From positions 715,716-779,715 of the forward strand of contig WBMV01000787.1 of NCBI GenBank assembly GCA_013396655.1: DNA of 64,000 nucleotides. Direction: 5' to 3'. Positions 10,393 to 22,900 of the stretch are shown here, in pieces. The notes beneath the pieces are model-generated. The model saw nothing but the letters and a program-made list of their open reading frames with translations. It did not search any database and was not told the origin of the DNA. Within the stretch, counting starts at the first letter, position 1. Every line of letters begins with the position of its first letter. A program made the translations under genes and the position numbers. This DNA is from Campylorhamphus procurvoides. Its lineage: Eukaryota; Chordata; Aves; Passeriformes; Dendrocolaptidae.

Positions 10393-12295
10393 TAAAATGA
10401 GGAACCAAAGGAAAAAAAACAAGATTGTTTTTTCAAGCGTGCTGGAATCCACTTGGATAAATAACAGCTCCAGAAACTGGGCTGCTGAAACAATAAACTT
10501 CCTCTGGACCCAACCAAAAAAGGACGCGGGGAGACGGTGGCTCCCCAGCCCGGGAAGGCGAGGAGGTTCCTGGGGGGGCCTCGGTGGGGGCGGAGACCCG
10601 GCTCGGCTCTGCTCTCCAAGTGCTTTAATTCAAAGCATATGCCGGGAGCAGATACGGCGCAGGCTGCGCCCCGAGCACGGCTCGCTGCTCTGCAGAGGGA
10701 TTTCGGGAAGAGAAAAGAGGGGCCCCGGGGCTGGCGAGAGGTGCTGAAGGCTCTGGCAGCGGGGAGGGCTCTGGGGGCAGCAGCATCCCCGGGGGGAAAG
10801 AGGCAGCAACCCAGAGGGACCCCACAGAATCCCAGGGGGATCCTGCAGCATCCCAGAGGGGAACCCACGTCCCAGGGTGCACCCTGGAGCATCTCAGAGT
10901 GACCCCACAGCTCCAGGGGGGACCCCACAGCTGCCAGGAGGGACCTTGCATCCCAGGGGGGGATCCTGCAGGATCCCCACAGCTCCCAGCCCAGTGGGAC
11001 TGGAGAACCCCCAGACCTGGCAGAGACCCCTCTCCCTACTTGGTTTGGGTGCTCGGGGGCTGTTCTCCTCCCCGCCCATGCCCGGGCGTTGCCTCCAGCC
11101 TCACGTCACACCGGGCTATTTCGGATGGCGAAAATTATTGTTCCAACCCTCGGCATTTGTTAGCACAGGAAAAATAAGCCCCAGAGCAAGGCTGCAACCT
11201 CCAGAGTCGGCGTGGGCTGGAATGCTCTGACACACAGGGCAGCACCAAGACCCTTAGCCCCCCAGAAAACCCAAACCTGGTGGAGCTGCAGCCCAATAAA
11301 CAACAAATAAAAAGCTGAAGAAGGTTTGAGAAAGGAACAATCTGCAAGGCCCAAGCTAGAGTGGCCTCGGAGTGGGGAGTTCAAGTAGAACTGGAAATTG
11401 GTCATAAGTCAAAGCCCTCTATTCCCTGCAGACAATCTGTAATTTCAGTGCAATCAAGCTGTGCACATAAATGAGGCCTGTGCTGGAATTCCACATCTGG
11501 AAGAGGTTTGGGCTCCCGCCCGTGTGACAGCGGGGCTGGCCGCGGCTCTCGGGCTCTCGTTAGGGATATGGCGCTTTTTCCATGGGGTGATTAGCACAGG
11601 GGTCAGATAGGGGGGATTAAAGCCTTGTTAATCCAGGACTGCAGTGCCCCAGCACCTCACAGCCACGCTGGAGGGGCATCCCTGAGAGGTCTCAAATACT
11701 CTGACCCCAACTAGAGTAGGATGCAGGGCTGGGGAACACGCCATGCCCCAGGCTGCAGCAGTGCCAGGCCTGCCAAAACAGTAGGGTGAGCTCCACGGGG
11801 TCACAAGTCAGAACAGGGTGACAGCCCTATGTGCTGAGGGTGGGACCCCTCCTTCCACCCCAAAGAAGCTGGGGGCAGGAATTAACCCCTGGGTGTAAAC
11901 TGGGGTGGGTGTTGGAGAGCACATGCTGGGGGTATGTGAGCATCACCCTGCTCCCCAGACCCCACGTGTGTCCCCATGCTGGCTCCTGGTGATCCCTGAG
12001 AGGGGCCAAAGGGAGAGGAAAGAGGTATGGCTCTGGTCAGCAGCCATTCTCCATCAGAAAACGTGTGTCTGGGACACTGGGGCTGAGGCCGAGCCCAGTG
12101 TTGGCTGCAGGTCCTCAGGGTATCCCTCATCCCTGCTGCAATGCCAGTGAGCATTTCTCAGGCGTGGGGGGTTAATGTGCAGCAGCTGCCGAGGAGGCAG
12201 AACGGGATTCCTCAGCACAGGCCTAATAATTAAAGATAAATAAAGAAGTAAAGTGAGAGTGTGGGAAAAATCCCAGCGAGGGACCCACAGGGCGA

Positions 12296-12350
12296 CAGAC
12301 CTCCTCTGGCCACCCGGCCTCCTCTGGCCACCCGCCTGTCCCTGGCCACT
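12296..12350. repeat. Short tandem repeat, cctctggccacccg type
   Basis: Three imperfect copies of a unit near 16-17 bp. Low complexity; no coding role seen. Confidence 0.55.
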
Positions 12351-14254
12351 GCCCAGACAGCCGGAGCCATGGCCAGGCCAGTTCCCTCCTGCTCTGGCGG
12401 CTGCTGGGAAGAGCCTCCCCCATGCACTGCACTCATGAACTCCTGCCTCCAGGCTGGGCTGGACGAGGGCTGGAACACGTCCCCACCGTGAAGCATCGCT
12501 GCCTCAAACACACCCTGCAGCTGGGGCCACGGCGATGCCGAGCACGCTGGGGGGACAGAGAGGACCTGAGCACTCCCAGGGCACAGATGGCACCTGGCAC
12601 CACGGGGCAGGAGCCCTGCTCAGACCCGGCTCACCCACAGGACTCAAGATTGGGCTGTCCCCAGCAGGGTGTCCCCCAAGGCACGTGCAGCCCCTGCCAC
12701 GTGCCCGGGCCCCTCCGCTCCCTGCCCACACCCCAGTGGCTCCAGGAGACGCTCCCAAAGTCGGAGCCTCTGGTTTTGATTGTTCCATCTGGAAAGGGTT
12801 TGGAATAAATCATGTTTACTGCGCGAGAGCAGAGCCAGGGTCACCGCATATTTGTAGGTTTCTGCCTACGCCTGTAGGTTTCATGTCACGTTTTAGTGGG
12901 ATCGTGTAATGCCCTAATGCTTCTGCACGGTCATCCCAGCCCCTCCGAGGGAGCCAGCCCAGTACAGACAGTACAAACCCTCTGCTCCACTGGGAACAGC
13001 TGGAGAGGGCACCAGAGCAGGCATGGGATGGGATGCTTTTCCAAATACAAACTGACAAAGGACCAAACATCCAAACGGGTGTTTGATGAACAAGGAAGGG
13101 CTGTAGGAGGAAAGACACGAAGAGCAAAGCTCAAGGGTGTGACGGACAGCCCACTGTCACATGTCTGCAGCTCTCCAGAATCCCCCACCAAGGGATACCC
13201 AGAACACCCCTCGGTGCTGCCACTCCAGTACGAATTATGCTTTTAATGGGACTGTCACACTCATCCCGTGCTTGTGGCACCACCCTGCAGCACCGGGGTG
13301 TCCCACAGCCACACTCCACGTGGGAACGGTGGCATCAGCAAGGTCCCCTTCACTGCCACCATCACCCCAAAGCGAGGACCTCGTGAAGCGAGCAGCACTC
13401 AGGGAACCAGAGCAACAGCAATGCGACCCAGTGGGTTTGAGCACGTGGGAATGGGCGGCACAAGGAGTAGGGCAGACCACAAACCCAAACCCACCCGAGG
13501 AGTGGAAGGTGGGAGCTGTGACCACGGGCACGCTGGTGTGGGCAGGCAGACAGCACGGCCACCCTGACGGGATGACACTCCGGGGGAAAGCGACGCTCCC
13601 CTCGGCTGCAGCGCTGCCAGCCCAGCCTCCAATCCAGATTTTAATTCAAACATCTCCTCCAGAGTTATAAATAAACCCTGCAGCGAGCAGCGCGCCGCTG
13701 CCAGAGCCGGCCGAATCCCAACCCCCGGCACGGGGGGCGAGAGGAAGAGGAGCCTTTAGGGATCAAGCAGCAGCTTTAGACCCTTTGCACAAACCCCAAA
13801 CCCATTAACCGCTCCTGATCGCTTCTCAGTAAATATTTCCAGGGAGAATAGTCACTTTCAAACAAAAACATCCTCCCCAGCACTCAGAAACGCCGCGGAG
13901 GGAAGCGGGAGAAGCAGCCCGTTTCCTGGATTTCCAGCTCACATCCACACCAGCCCCGCGCTGCCGCCTGGCCGTGGGGACAGCGGGGTCCCCCAGAGCT
14001 GTGACACCCCTTGGATGCGATTTTAAACCCCGCTACGCGGCACCCAGCGGCGATTCAGCTGGTGCAGAGTCGCTTATTGAGGGGCGAAAAGTAACTCCAC
14101 TGCTCTCCCCGACCCCGCGGGGCTTCACCCCCGGCTTCCGCATCCCGCCAGCACCTGCCCGACACAGGGTGAGGCAGCGGAGCTCAGCGCGACCCACGCG
14201 TGGGTTTCCTTCCCTCTCGGGGCTCCCCGCTGCAGCAGCGCCTCGACGGGGCGG

Positions 14255-14423
14255 CGCGGGGCGATGCGATGCGGGGCAATGCGGGGGGATGAGGGGCAAT
14301 GGGGGGCAATGCGGGGTAATGCGGGGCGATGAGGGGCAATGCGGGGCGATGCGGGGTGATGTGGGGCAATGGGGGCGATGAGCGGCAATGGGGGGCGATG
14401 CGGGGCAATGCGGGGCGATGCCC
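14255..14423. repeat. GC-rich minisatellite, gcggggcaat/gcggggcgat unit
   Basis: About 17 imperfect copies of a unit near 10 bp. The array stops at a single N (14424), so its true length is unknown and sequence may be missing here. Confidence 0.85.
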
Positions 14424-14529
14424 NGGGGGAGACCCGCGGGGAGCAGAGCGGGACCCCCGCGGGCGAGGGATGGAGCTCCGCGGGCTGCGGCTGGAACGCC
14501 TTGGGGTCCCGCAGGACCACTAGCGACGG

Positions 14530-14606
14530 TCCCCATCGTCTCTGCATCCCCACCGTGTCTGCATCCCCACTGTCTCTGCATCCCCACCGTGTCTGCATCC
14601 CCCCGG
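14530..14606. repeat. Tandem repeat, tgtctgcatccccaccg unit
   Basis: Four imperfect copies of a 17- to 19-bp unit just right of the N-interrupted minisatellite. Confidence 0.8.
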
Positions 14607-17600
14607 AGGGCTCCGGGTGCCCCCAAGCCGGGCCCGAGCTGTGTCAGCGCCCACGTCCCAGCTGTGGCAAGCACAGGGTGCCGCGTCCAGGGTGGTGACA
14701 CACACGTGGCCCCGCCAAACCTCCTGCACGCTGGGGTTTCTGTGGTCTCCCGCTGCCTGCGGGACCCCGAGAGGAAGCCCCTGCACGAACTAGCACAGTT
14801 CACTCAGTGGTCGCACTGCTCCATCCCCTCCCGGCCTCCGCCCCGCATTTAACACTCTTCCCCCTTAACTTCCCTGTTTGCTTCACTGCTTTTCACACTA
14901 AGTTCAATATTTTTCTTCCCGCTCCCCTCCTCCCACATCCCCTCGCCTGCCCCCAGCCCTCTGGTCCCCCCGGGGCTCGGCTTCTCCGAGGCCACGGCTC
15001 GCTGCAGCGCCAAATCAAAAGGGATCAAAAGCCGGCAATGAAGTGTGCGGGACCCCGTGCCAGGGAGCAGAGGAAGAGGGTCATGGAAGGACGACAAGAC
15101 GATGCTGGGAATGTGGTTTCTCTCCAGGAGCAATAGTTCCTGGAGGGGAAAAGAAATTTGCTCCTCTCTCCAAACAAATACAGCTCGCCGTGGCGGTGGG
15201 CGTTGGGAAGTGGAGATTCTCCTCAGCACACACTCCAGGCTGTTCCCACATGTGCTCTGGGTTGGCACCACAAGCAGCCTGGTGCCTGCAGAGTCCCCAG
15301 CCTGGGCACCCGCTGTGACCCCAAGGACTCTTCTGTGGAGGGTCAGACCCCCTGCCTGCCCTGAGGAATCACTCCAGAGCCCTGGAGACCAGCATCATCA
15401 CGTTAATAAAAAAAGGACAATCAGGTGTCTCATATCTTTCCGTCTTTTTGGGTTTTATTTTCCCTTTTTCCACTGAGCAGAGCTTCCCTTGCAGTAATCC
15501 CCCTCCCGCGCTCAGCACAGCAGGATGCTGGTCCCAGATCCTGTGGCTGAAGCTGGAAGAGCAACAGGAAACCACTTGTGTCCAGTATCCGCTCGGAGAT
15601 CCTGCGAGCATCAGCACAGCATGGAACCCCCCCAAACCCGGCAATGGTGAGTGGTGCCTCCCGCTTTCAGCACTGCAGAGAGCACGAGAGGGCTTCCCTC
15701 CTTCTTCTGGAGCCTGCTGCTCTCTCCAGGTGTTCCCACCAAGGGAGAGGACACTCCTTGTCTCTGGCACTCACAGCACACCCAGTCCAGTATCACACAG
15801 GACACCCCAAAACGCCTCAGTGCATGGGGTTCAGCCATCTCCTTTCACTGGATTAACCCTAAATTAAGAAATCCTCATCTCCAAGAGCTCCAGTGCCAAC
15901 ACTGGTGTTGCATCCACGACATGCTGAAGCAATCAAACCGCTGTGTCTGAGCTTCAGAATTTCAATCTCCGTAACATTCCCTCCGAGAACAGTGAGAACC
16001 TTGTCCAAACTGGGACGTGTGGAATACCTGGCCCCAGCCTCGCCACGAGGAGAGGAGCTCAAGCAACACTTCCCACATGCTTTGAGCCCAACGGAGTTTG
16101 GGTTCTTTCAACTGCTTCCAAGCCCCTCTCTGTGCTTTCCCAGCCCCGACCCCTCCTGATGCCTCCAGCACAGGAGACAAGGCCTCCCATTTGAAACCCC
16201 ATCACCACAGACGTGCCGGTGCCGGATGCCAAATCCCCACGTCCCTCACTCCCACTCAAAGGTAAAAAGCCTCCTTAAGTACTGTAGGCACAGGGAAAGA
16301 CAACAAGCACGAGACTCTCTTAATTCCTTTCACTGGGATCCAATAAAAACCTTGGCAGTGGCCGTCCTTCCTGCCGGAAAGCTGATATTCCAGAAATAAA
16401 CACACTTTCCACTTTGAAGGGCTGTGGTGGGATCCGCCTGGGCCCAGATCCGAACTGCTCCCGGCCACCCCAGACTCCCACCTGCCCAGAGCCCCCCAGT
16501 GCAGCAGGGAACTGACCCACAGCTCTTCATCTCTGCTGCTTCGGCACTGCAGCTTTCCCGAGGATGAGGATGGCCACTGGTGGCCAATGCAACTCCCAGG
16601 AGGCAGGGAAGGAGAGGCAGCAGCAAATCACTCTGCCCAGCATCATCCATGGGTTTATTCCTCTCAGAGCATGGAAACAAGGGTCACCTCAGGGGAGTGC
16701 TGGGAATCCCAGGGCCATGCCTTTGCTCCAGAGGGGACAGCGCCTGCGCCACCAGCCACTGGAATCACGAGGGAGGAGGAGCCCCTCCAGCTGCTGGATG
16801 TGTTCCTCCAAGGCAAATATTGACAGTGACAGTGCTGAGCATGGGGAGCCCGAGCGCTGCTGCCGCCCCAGCCCTGCCAGGGGCTCTGATGGATGTAAAT
16901 AAAGCCAGGGCTGTGGGGACCGAGGCCCCGCGTGGTTCATTAAGAGGCCGGGCAGCCTTTCATCTCCAGCCCGCTGGCTCCACTCCAGTGACCAGCAGTT
17001 CCCATCTGCGGGGTGACCTCTGTGGAGGGGGTGGGTGGTCTGTGCCCGCTCCCCCGGACAGGTGTCTGGTGTCACTGACACCGCAGCTCCTCACCCTCCC
17101 ACCTCGGGCTCCAGGTGGGCTCCTGGAGGAGGAACAAGAGGTGCCCACGGGCAGTGCCTGCTGCTCCAGCTTTGGGGAGGCTCGGCCACACGGGGAGCAT
17201 GGCAAAGCTCTCAGGCATGAGGGAAAGAGTCAATTGGAAGCTCTGTGGGCGAGAGAAGCAGCTGCAGAGGAAGGAGCAGAAGGTCTCACTGCTCTCCCTC
17301 CTCTCCAGTGCCTCACCACAGCCCAGGAGCACGGGACAGACCAGCCTGACTGCTGGGCAGAGGTGTCCTGTGGCAGAGCATCCCCAGGGCCACCGAGAGG
17401 TCCTGCTCTGCCACAGCCTCGTGCAGGAGGCCACCACCAGAGCTGGGGGAGCCCTGAACGTCTCAGCAGGCAGTGGGCAGGCTGAGGCAGCAATCCAGAA
17501 GACCACACACTTCCCTGAGCCAGTCTGCTTCTAAAATATCACAGTGATGAGCAGAGCTGCAGGGCAAGGACATCAGGACAAGGCTTGTCCTGCCCCACAA

Positions 17601-18389
17601 CCACCCCAGTGCACTCACCTTCCAGTTTAAACCATTTACTGCTTCCTTAAGCTTGGCTAAAGCCCAGTCCCAGCTCAGGAAATGAGCACAGGGTGTAGAA
17701 GGGAGGAAAAGCAAGAGGGGAGGTCAGGGCACAGTGCAAGAGAATTCCCAATGTAAATCGACCCCGTGAGCCACAACACAAGAGAATTCCCATTGTAAGC
17801 CCACCCCTTTCCTGTGCCCAAAATGGGGGGGCTCCAGCACGCCCTTGGGCTCAAACCACTGGGGCTGGGCTGGCTCTGCAGCTCAGGGAGCACGTCCTTC
17901 TCCTTCCTTGCCTGGCACGGAGAGCTCTGGCCAAGGTTTTCCCAGCACCAAACACACCCTGCAGGGCCCCATGCAGCCCCTGCACTTTGGAATCAGGTTC
18001 AGACAGAACACGTGTAAAATATCCCAAAGTCTTTTCCTGTGGAGAAATTTTCCAGCACGAGGATCCCGGTGAGGGCAGAGTGCTGAAACACCGGGAGGAG
18101 AGAGGAGAAAGAAAGGGTGGGAACGCCAGGTGAGAAGACGATTTTGGGACTCCTTGTTGACCTGTCCCAGCCCCGTGACAGCGGCAGCACCGCCACCCAG
18201 AGGCTGCTCCGGGCACAGCTCGCTGCTCGGGACATCGCCCTGCTCGGCAGCTTTTGACCCTTCTGATCAAAAATCACTTCACTTTCTTTGCCAGCTCTGC
18301 CTCAGCTGCTTTTCAATCACTCTCCTCCTTCCACCCCGGCTCCAACAGCTGCTCCAGGCTGGGGAAACAGCTCCAAGACCGGCTCAGGC

Positions 18390-19851
18390 CATTTATTCAC
18401 CACGCTGGAACGTAAAAATAACATCTTTAATAGCTTTAGAGTTGGCACAGATGGTATTAAAACTCACCACTTTTTATTACTAGACTATGAAACCACACAT
18501 GGTGCAGCATGAGGAGAGCAGCTCCCACCCCACGTTGCTTCTAAAACCACGGAGCTACGACAGGTTGGTGTTGGAGGTGACTCTTCATTTACATTCAGCG
18601 TTTTTAGAGTGAAACCAACAGCGAGATTTAACCACGCGCACACAGAGCAAAGCCTGGGGAGGATGTTTCAGCTGAGGCCTCCTCCTCTTAGCAGCCACAA
18701 AAGCCCAAAAATTAGCTGTAACACAGGTTGTGAGACTGGCCAAACAGCATAGGACAATGCAGGAGCTTCTGCTCACACCTGAGGGAAAGTTACTGCAGTG
18801 GCAATCCCATTTCCCTCTTCCAGGAGCAGGGAAGGCTGAACTAGCACTTAGGATGTTAAGACATGGCCTAGAAGCTCTCTCAGTGGCCAAAGGTTTTTTT
18901 TCAGGAACCAAGAATGCAGTGGGACAATAACACTTCCCTTTCTGAAGTACTTTTCCCAAGAAAACCTCCCTGCTGCCCTGAGCCAAGCTTTGTTATCATC
19001 ACACATGCGTAGAAGGGGTGAGACTCACTTGGGAAAGCAACAGCAAGCTAGTGGCAGAGTAGGGAGCCAGCAGAAAAAGTCCTATTTTGACCAAAAAAGA
19101 GCATCAAAACTATTAGGCAGGATGAAAATAATTCCCAGCAGCAGAGGAGGGGAAAGGAAGAGAAGGGGGAAAGCATCCCAGATCTGGGCAGACAGGGAGC
19201 CATGGGAAAAGACAGTGTCAGCCTAAAAAGGACATAATTGAGCCCAAAAGACACTCCCACACTTGTGATGTACAGCCAAAACATCACACCATGAACTCAG
19301 GGTGACAGCTGAGCTCCTCAGTTCCCTGTGCCTGTCACTTGCCCTGTTTCCATGGCCATGGTCTCTCCAGTGTCACAGCATGGCCCTATCCCAGCTCCTA
19401 CATAACCATCCCATGTGCAAAACTTGTATCTGGGGAAACATTTATAGTTTTCTGGCAAGATCACAACTGGTTTAATGAAGAATTTAGTCCTCAGTAAAAA
19501 CAATCACTGGCACTGCTGCAGGTCACACCCACCTTGCTCAGCAGCAACTCCAGCCCGACAAACACTTGTTTGTCCAACCCACTTACCCCAAAGTCTCTGT
19601 CCTGGATGACCCTGAGGAGCCACCAACCACAGCCACTTGCAACCACCAATTTCCTTATCATTAGTTGGTTATAAAGATTTCCATTTTCTAGGGGTACTCT
19701 ATAATCACAATGGTTATGAGGCATTTCTGGCCTCTCTTCCAAGGAATTCCCTCTCACCACCAGGATCAGGTGCCAACATGGAGGGAGGTAAAATGCATAG
19801 TGAGGTCTTCCAGCAGCGAGGTCTCTCCTCTGGAGGGGTTTTGGTTTCCAT
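18390..19851 (-). other. PLPBP: PLPBP 3' untranslated region (approximate)
   Basis: AT-richer DNA following the PLPBP stop codon. Three polyadenylation hexamers lie close together on the minus strand: AATAAA at 18473-18478, ATTAAA at 18426-18431 and AATAAA at 18392-18397. The exact end is inferred. Confidence 0.5.
18392..18478 (-). terminator. Poly(A) signal cluster for PLPBP
   Basis: Minus-strand AATAAA, ATTAAA and AATAAA within 90 bases, about 1.4 kb after the stop codon. No other such cluster was noticed nearby. Confidence 0.45.
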
Positions 19852-19989
19852 CTACTGCCCCTGCACTGTCACAGCCTCTGTTTGGCCTTTACTTCCAGCA
19901 GGGGCCTTGCCCCCAACGGCTTTGTTGGAATAATCCCGCTCTCCAAAAATAGTGCTCCCAATCCTGACATTTGTGGATCCAACCTCTAT
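19852..19989 (-). CDS. PLPBP: PLPBP exon 8 with stop codon
   Basis: Encodes [20 protein letters not shown], the phosphate-binding loop region of the barrel, and a variable tail ending VTVQGQ and TAG (19852-19854). Confidence 0.95.
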   Translation of the reverse strand: MEVGSTNVRIGSTIFGERDYSNKAVGGKAPAGSKGQTEAVTVQGQ

Positions 19990-22900
19990 CTGGAAGAGAC
20001 AGAGAGCAGGAGGTCAGGGAAGGGCTGCACCACCTCTGTGACCACCCTTGACTCTCTCCACATCACAGAAGGATGGTTTCCCCTGTACTCGCCACCCAGG
20101 GGCTGGTTTGACCCCAGGAATCTACCCCAGGACCAGGAGAGCTGTTTTTCATGCAACAGCACCATTGGGATCTCCACCCATCTGTTTGGCTGGCCCCTGG
20201 GCTGGGATTTGGGGTGCAGGTCCATTTGTTCCCTGAGGGAAGGGTGGCAGAGGGAACAGAAGGAACACACTCACTGCATGCTGGAAGTCTGTGGACATGC
20301 CCATGCTCAACTCCACCTTCTCCACAGGGAGGTTCAGCTTCTCACACACCTCCTGCCGCAGGGACAGCAGCATCTGGAAGGGAGGAGGGAAGAGTAGAGG
20401 TTCACAGAGCTGAGAGCCACGCCAGCTGCCTTCCAGGGTGCCACAGACCACGATTCCTGCCTGTCCCTGAATTGTCTCCTTCACACAGAAAATGCAGTTC
20501 CCACATTTCCCACTGAAGTGCCATAACAGTGCCTGGAGGTTTCCCAGATTTACTGACAACACAGAGAAGACTGATTGAAACCTCACCTGGCCCAAAGGCT
20601 CCAGGACAGCAACTGCTGCTCAGGTGGCCCTGCCAAATTCCTGATGCAGCCTCAGAGGAGGGATGGGAGAATTACTCTGCAGAATGGAACCTCACACCTC
20701 CACTGACACTGGTACTGAGGGCTCTGCACTACTCTGAGCATGGTTTTTCTAGTCTTACAGCCTGACTCATACTGGTTTCACTGTAACAGGAGACCAGCCA
20801 ACAGTGGCATTTGCTCCTAGGAAACCTTACCTGGAAGTCAGGATTTGGCCCCTTACTGAGGTCGTGTCCGATGCTGCCAATTGTCATCAGCCCCACAAAT
20901 TCCAGGTTGGGGCACTTGTTGATCACATGCTCCACGGCAGCTGTGGTGTCTTCAGGGGGAAGGCCATGCTTACCTGGAAAAAACCAGGGAGATCTGTGCC
21001 AAACTCTGCCAGAGAAACACTTCGAGAGCACAAACCAGCCCACCCTGTTCAGGTTCTCTGTCAAGTCAGCAGGACAAAGGTGCACATCATCAGAAAGAGC
21101 CACTTACTGTCCTCCCCACTCGTGTTAACTTGCACCATGACCTTCAGCCTCTGTGATGACCCTTTTTTCTGCCACGAGCTGTTGACTCTGTCTGCCAGTT
21201 TCACAGAATCCACTGTTTCCAACATGAACAGGTTTGGGACAGCTGGGGAGGAAACACAGGCTGAGGGAATTCCACTGGCTCAGGAGTGTTTGTACCTACA
21301 ACAGGTGGTGGTGAGTTCCCCCTGTGGGGCAAAAACCTTTTCCCACTATCCAGCCTAAACCTCCCTTGACACATCCGAACACTGGGAGACTATTGCTCAC
21401 AGAAAATCACTCAGGATTTACCAATCAGCTTGTTGACATTGTTCTTCTGCAGGTGGCCAATAAAATGCCACTTGATGTCTGGACAAGACGACAGAATCTG
21501 GAAGCAGAGAGAACAGTGAGGTTGGGATGACAATTCCCTCTTCCCCCACACCCACAAACACCAGACACCCAATTTCTTCATTTGTTGATCCTGAAGGACT
21601 CAGCTCATGGTTGTGCTGAGGTTGCTGCACAGCCTGGAGAGGGCTGTGGTTGCAGGAAATGCTGTCCATGGGAATGGGGAAGGCAAAGCTCTTTTGCAAC
21701 AGTCATAAAATGATATTTTCCCCAAACTGAGTGTTAACAGGATTTTTAAACAAGGACTGTGCCTCTCCCAGGGAAAGCACAAAAGGCACAGCACGGTTCA
21801 GACAAATCATGACTAAGGCACACATATTCCCAGACTCCTCTGGAGCCAGCAAGGCAGGAGGGGGAATGGGGCAGAGGCAGAGAGCTAAGAATAACCCACC
21901 ATTTATCTGCAAAGGCAAGGACCCAATGAAATTCCTAACAAAACCCAGGACTTTGGCTGAACAGCTCTCAGGACACAGCTATAGAAGGAAGAAAATATGA
22001 AGGGGACTAAGTACTTACTCTGGAGTCTGATGCCTTTTCCAGAAGCTCCTGAACCTGGGGGAATGCAGGAGAATCCCATTAAACCCACGGCTGTGTCTGT
22101 GGGATGTGTGCTCCTGGGACCAGCATAAGCCCCAAAAACACAAGGCCAGGGAGTGATGCTGCCACCAAGCTTGGCCCCCCACCCATAGAGCCACCCAAAC
22201 CGGGCTGCCCTGAGACATCAAGAGGAATTTCTTCCTGGAAAGGGTTGTTAAACACTGGAATGAGCTGGAGTCCCCATTCCTGGAGGTGTCCAAGGAATGA
22301 CTGGATGTGGCATTCAGTTCTCTGGGCTGGGTGACAAGGTGGGGATCAGGCACAGGGTGGATTCGATGGGCTGGGAGGGGTTTTCCAACCTGGGTGATTC
22401 TGTGCTCTAAGCACAGGACCCTTTACTGGCCCCATGAGACCCTCTCCCAGCCCTGTAGCCCCTCTCCCAACCCCATGGCCCCTCTCCCAGTCCCATGGCC
22501 CCCCCAAACTCACGTAGTTCTCCCCGAAGCTGCGCTGCCCGTGCCCATAGGCCTCCATCACCATCTCTGCAGGCTTTGTCTTGCTGACGGCCACGAGCCG
22601 TGGCTGCACAGCCGGGAGCCCCTGTGGGACCACTGGGGGTCAGGGGGGACACACTGGGGGACCCACACACTGGGATCCCCAGCTCGGGACCGCCCCCAGC
22701 CCGGGGCTGCCCTGGTTGATGGGGGGATAGAGCAGCAGGGAGGCCTGTCGTGATACTGGGGTCCTGTCTTTNNNNNNNNNNNNNNNNNNNNNNNNNNNNN
22801 NNNNNNNNNNNNNNNNNNNNNNNNNNNNNNNNNNNNNNNNNNNNNNNNNNNNNNNNNNNNNNNNNNNNNNNNNNNNNNNNNNNNNNNNNNNNNNNNNNNN

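Larger units (their letters stand above)
8057..18390. other. Non-coding DNA between ADGRA2 exon 2 and the PLPBP 3' end
   Basis: No exon with protein homology was recognised on either strand. The stretch must contain part or all of ADGRA2 intron 1 and perhaps its promoter. CpG-rich segments lie at 8500-8950, 10000-10100, 10520-10740 and 13900-14520. AT-rich islands that could be conserved lie at 8395-8460, 11395-11660, 12760-12900 and 13625-13870. Simple repeats are listed separately. Confidence 0.6.

Noticed and set aside
14255..14423. Regular repeat array, considered as CRISPR
   Set aside because: Units are about 10 bp with no unique spacers, and the DNA is vertebrate.
14033..14803. 256-codon minus-strand frame, considered as ADGRA2 exon 1
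   Set aside because: It lies on the gcggggcaat minisatellite and contains an N. No signal peptide or LRRNT cysteine pattern.
16330..16680. Minus-strand frame with a leucine-rich start (LLLPLLPCLLGVAL), considered as an ADGRA2 signal peptide
   Set aside because: What follows has no LRRNT cysteine pattern and no suitable donor in phase.
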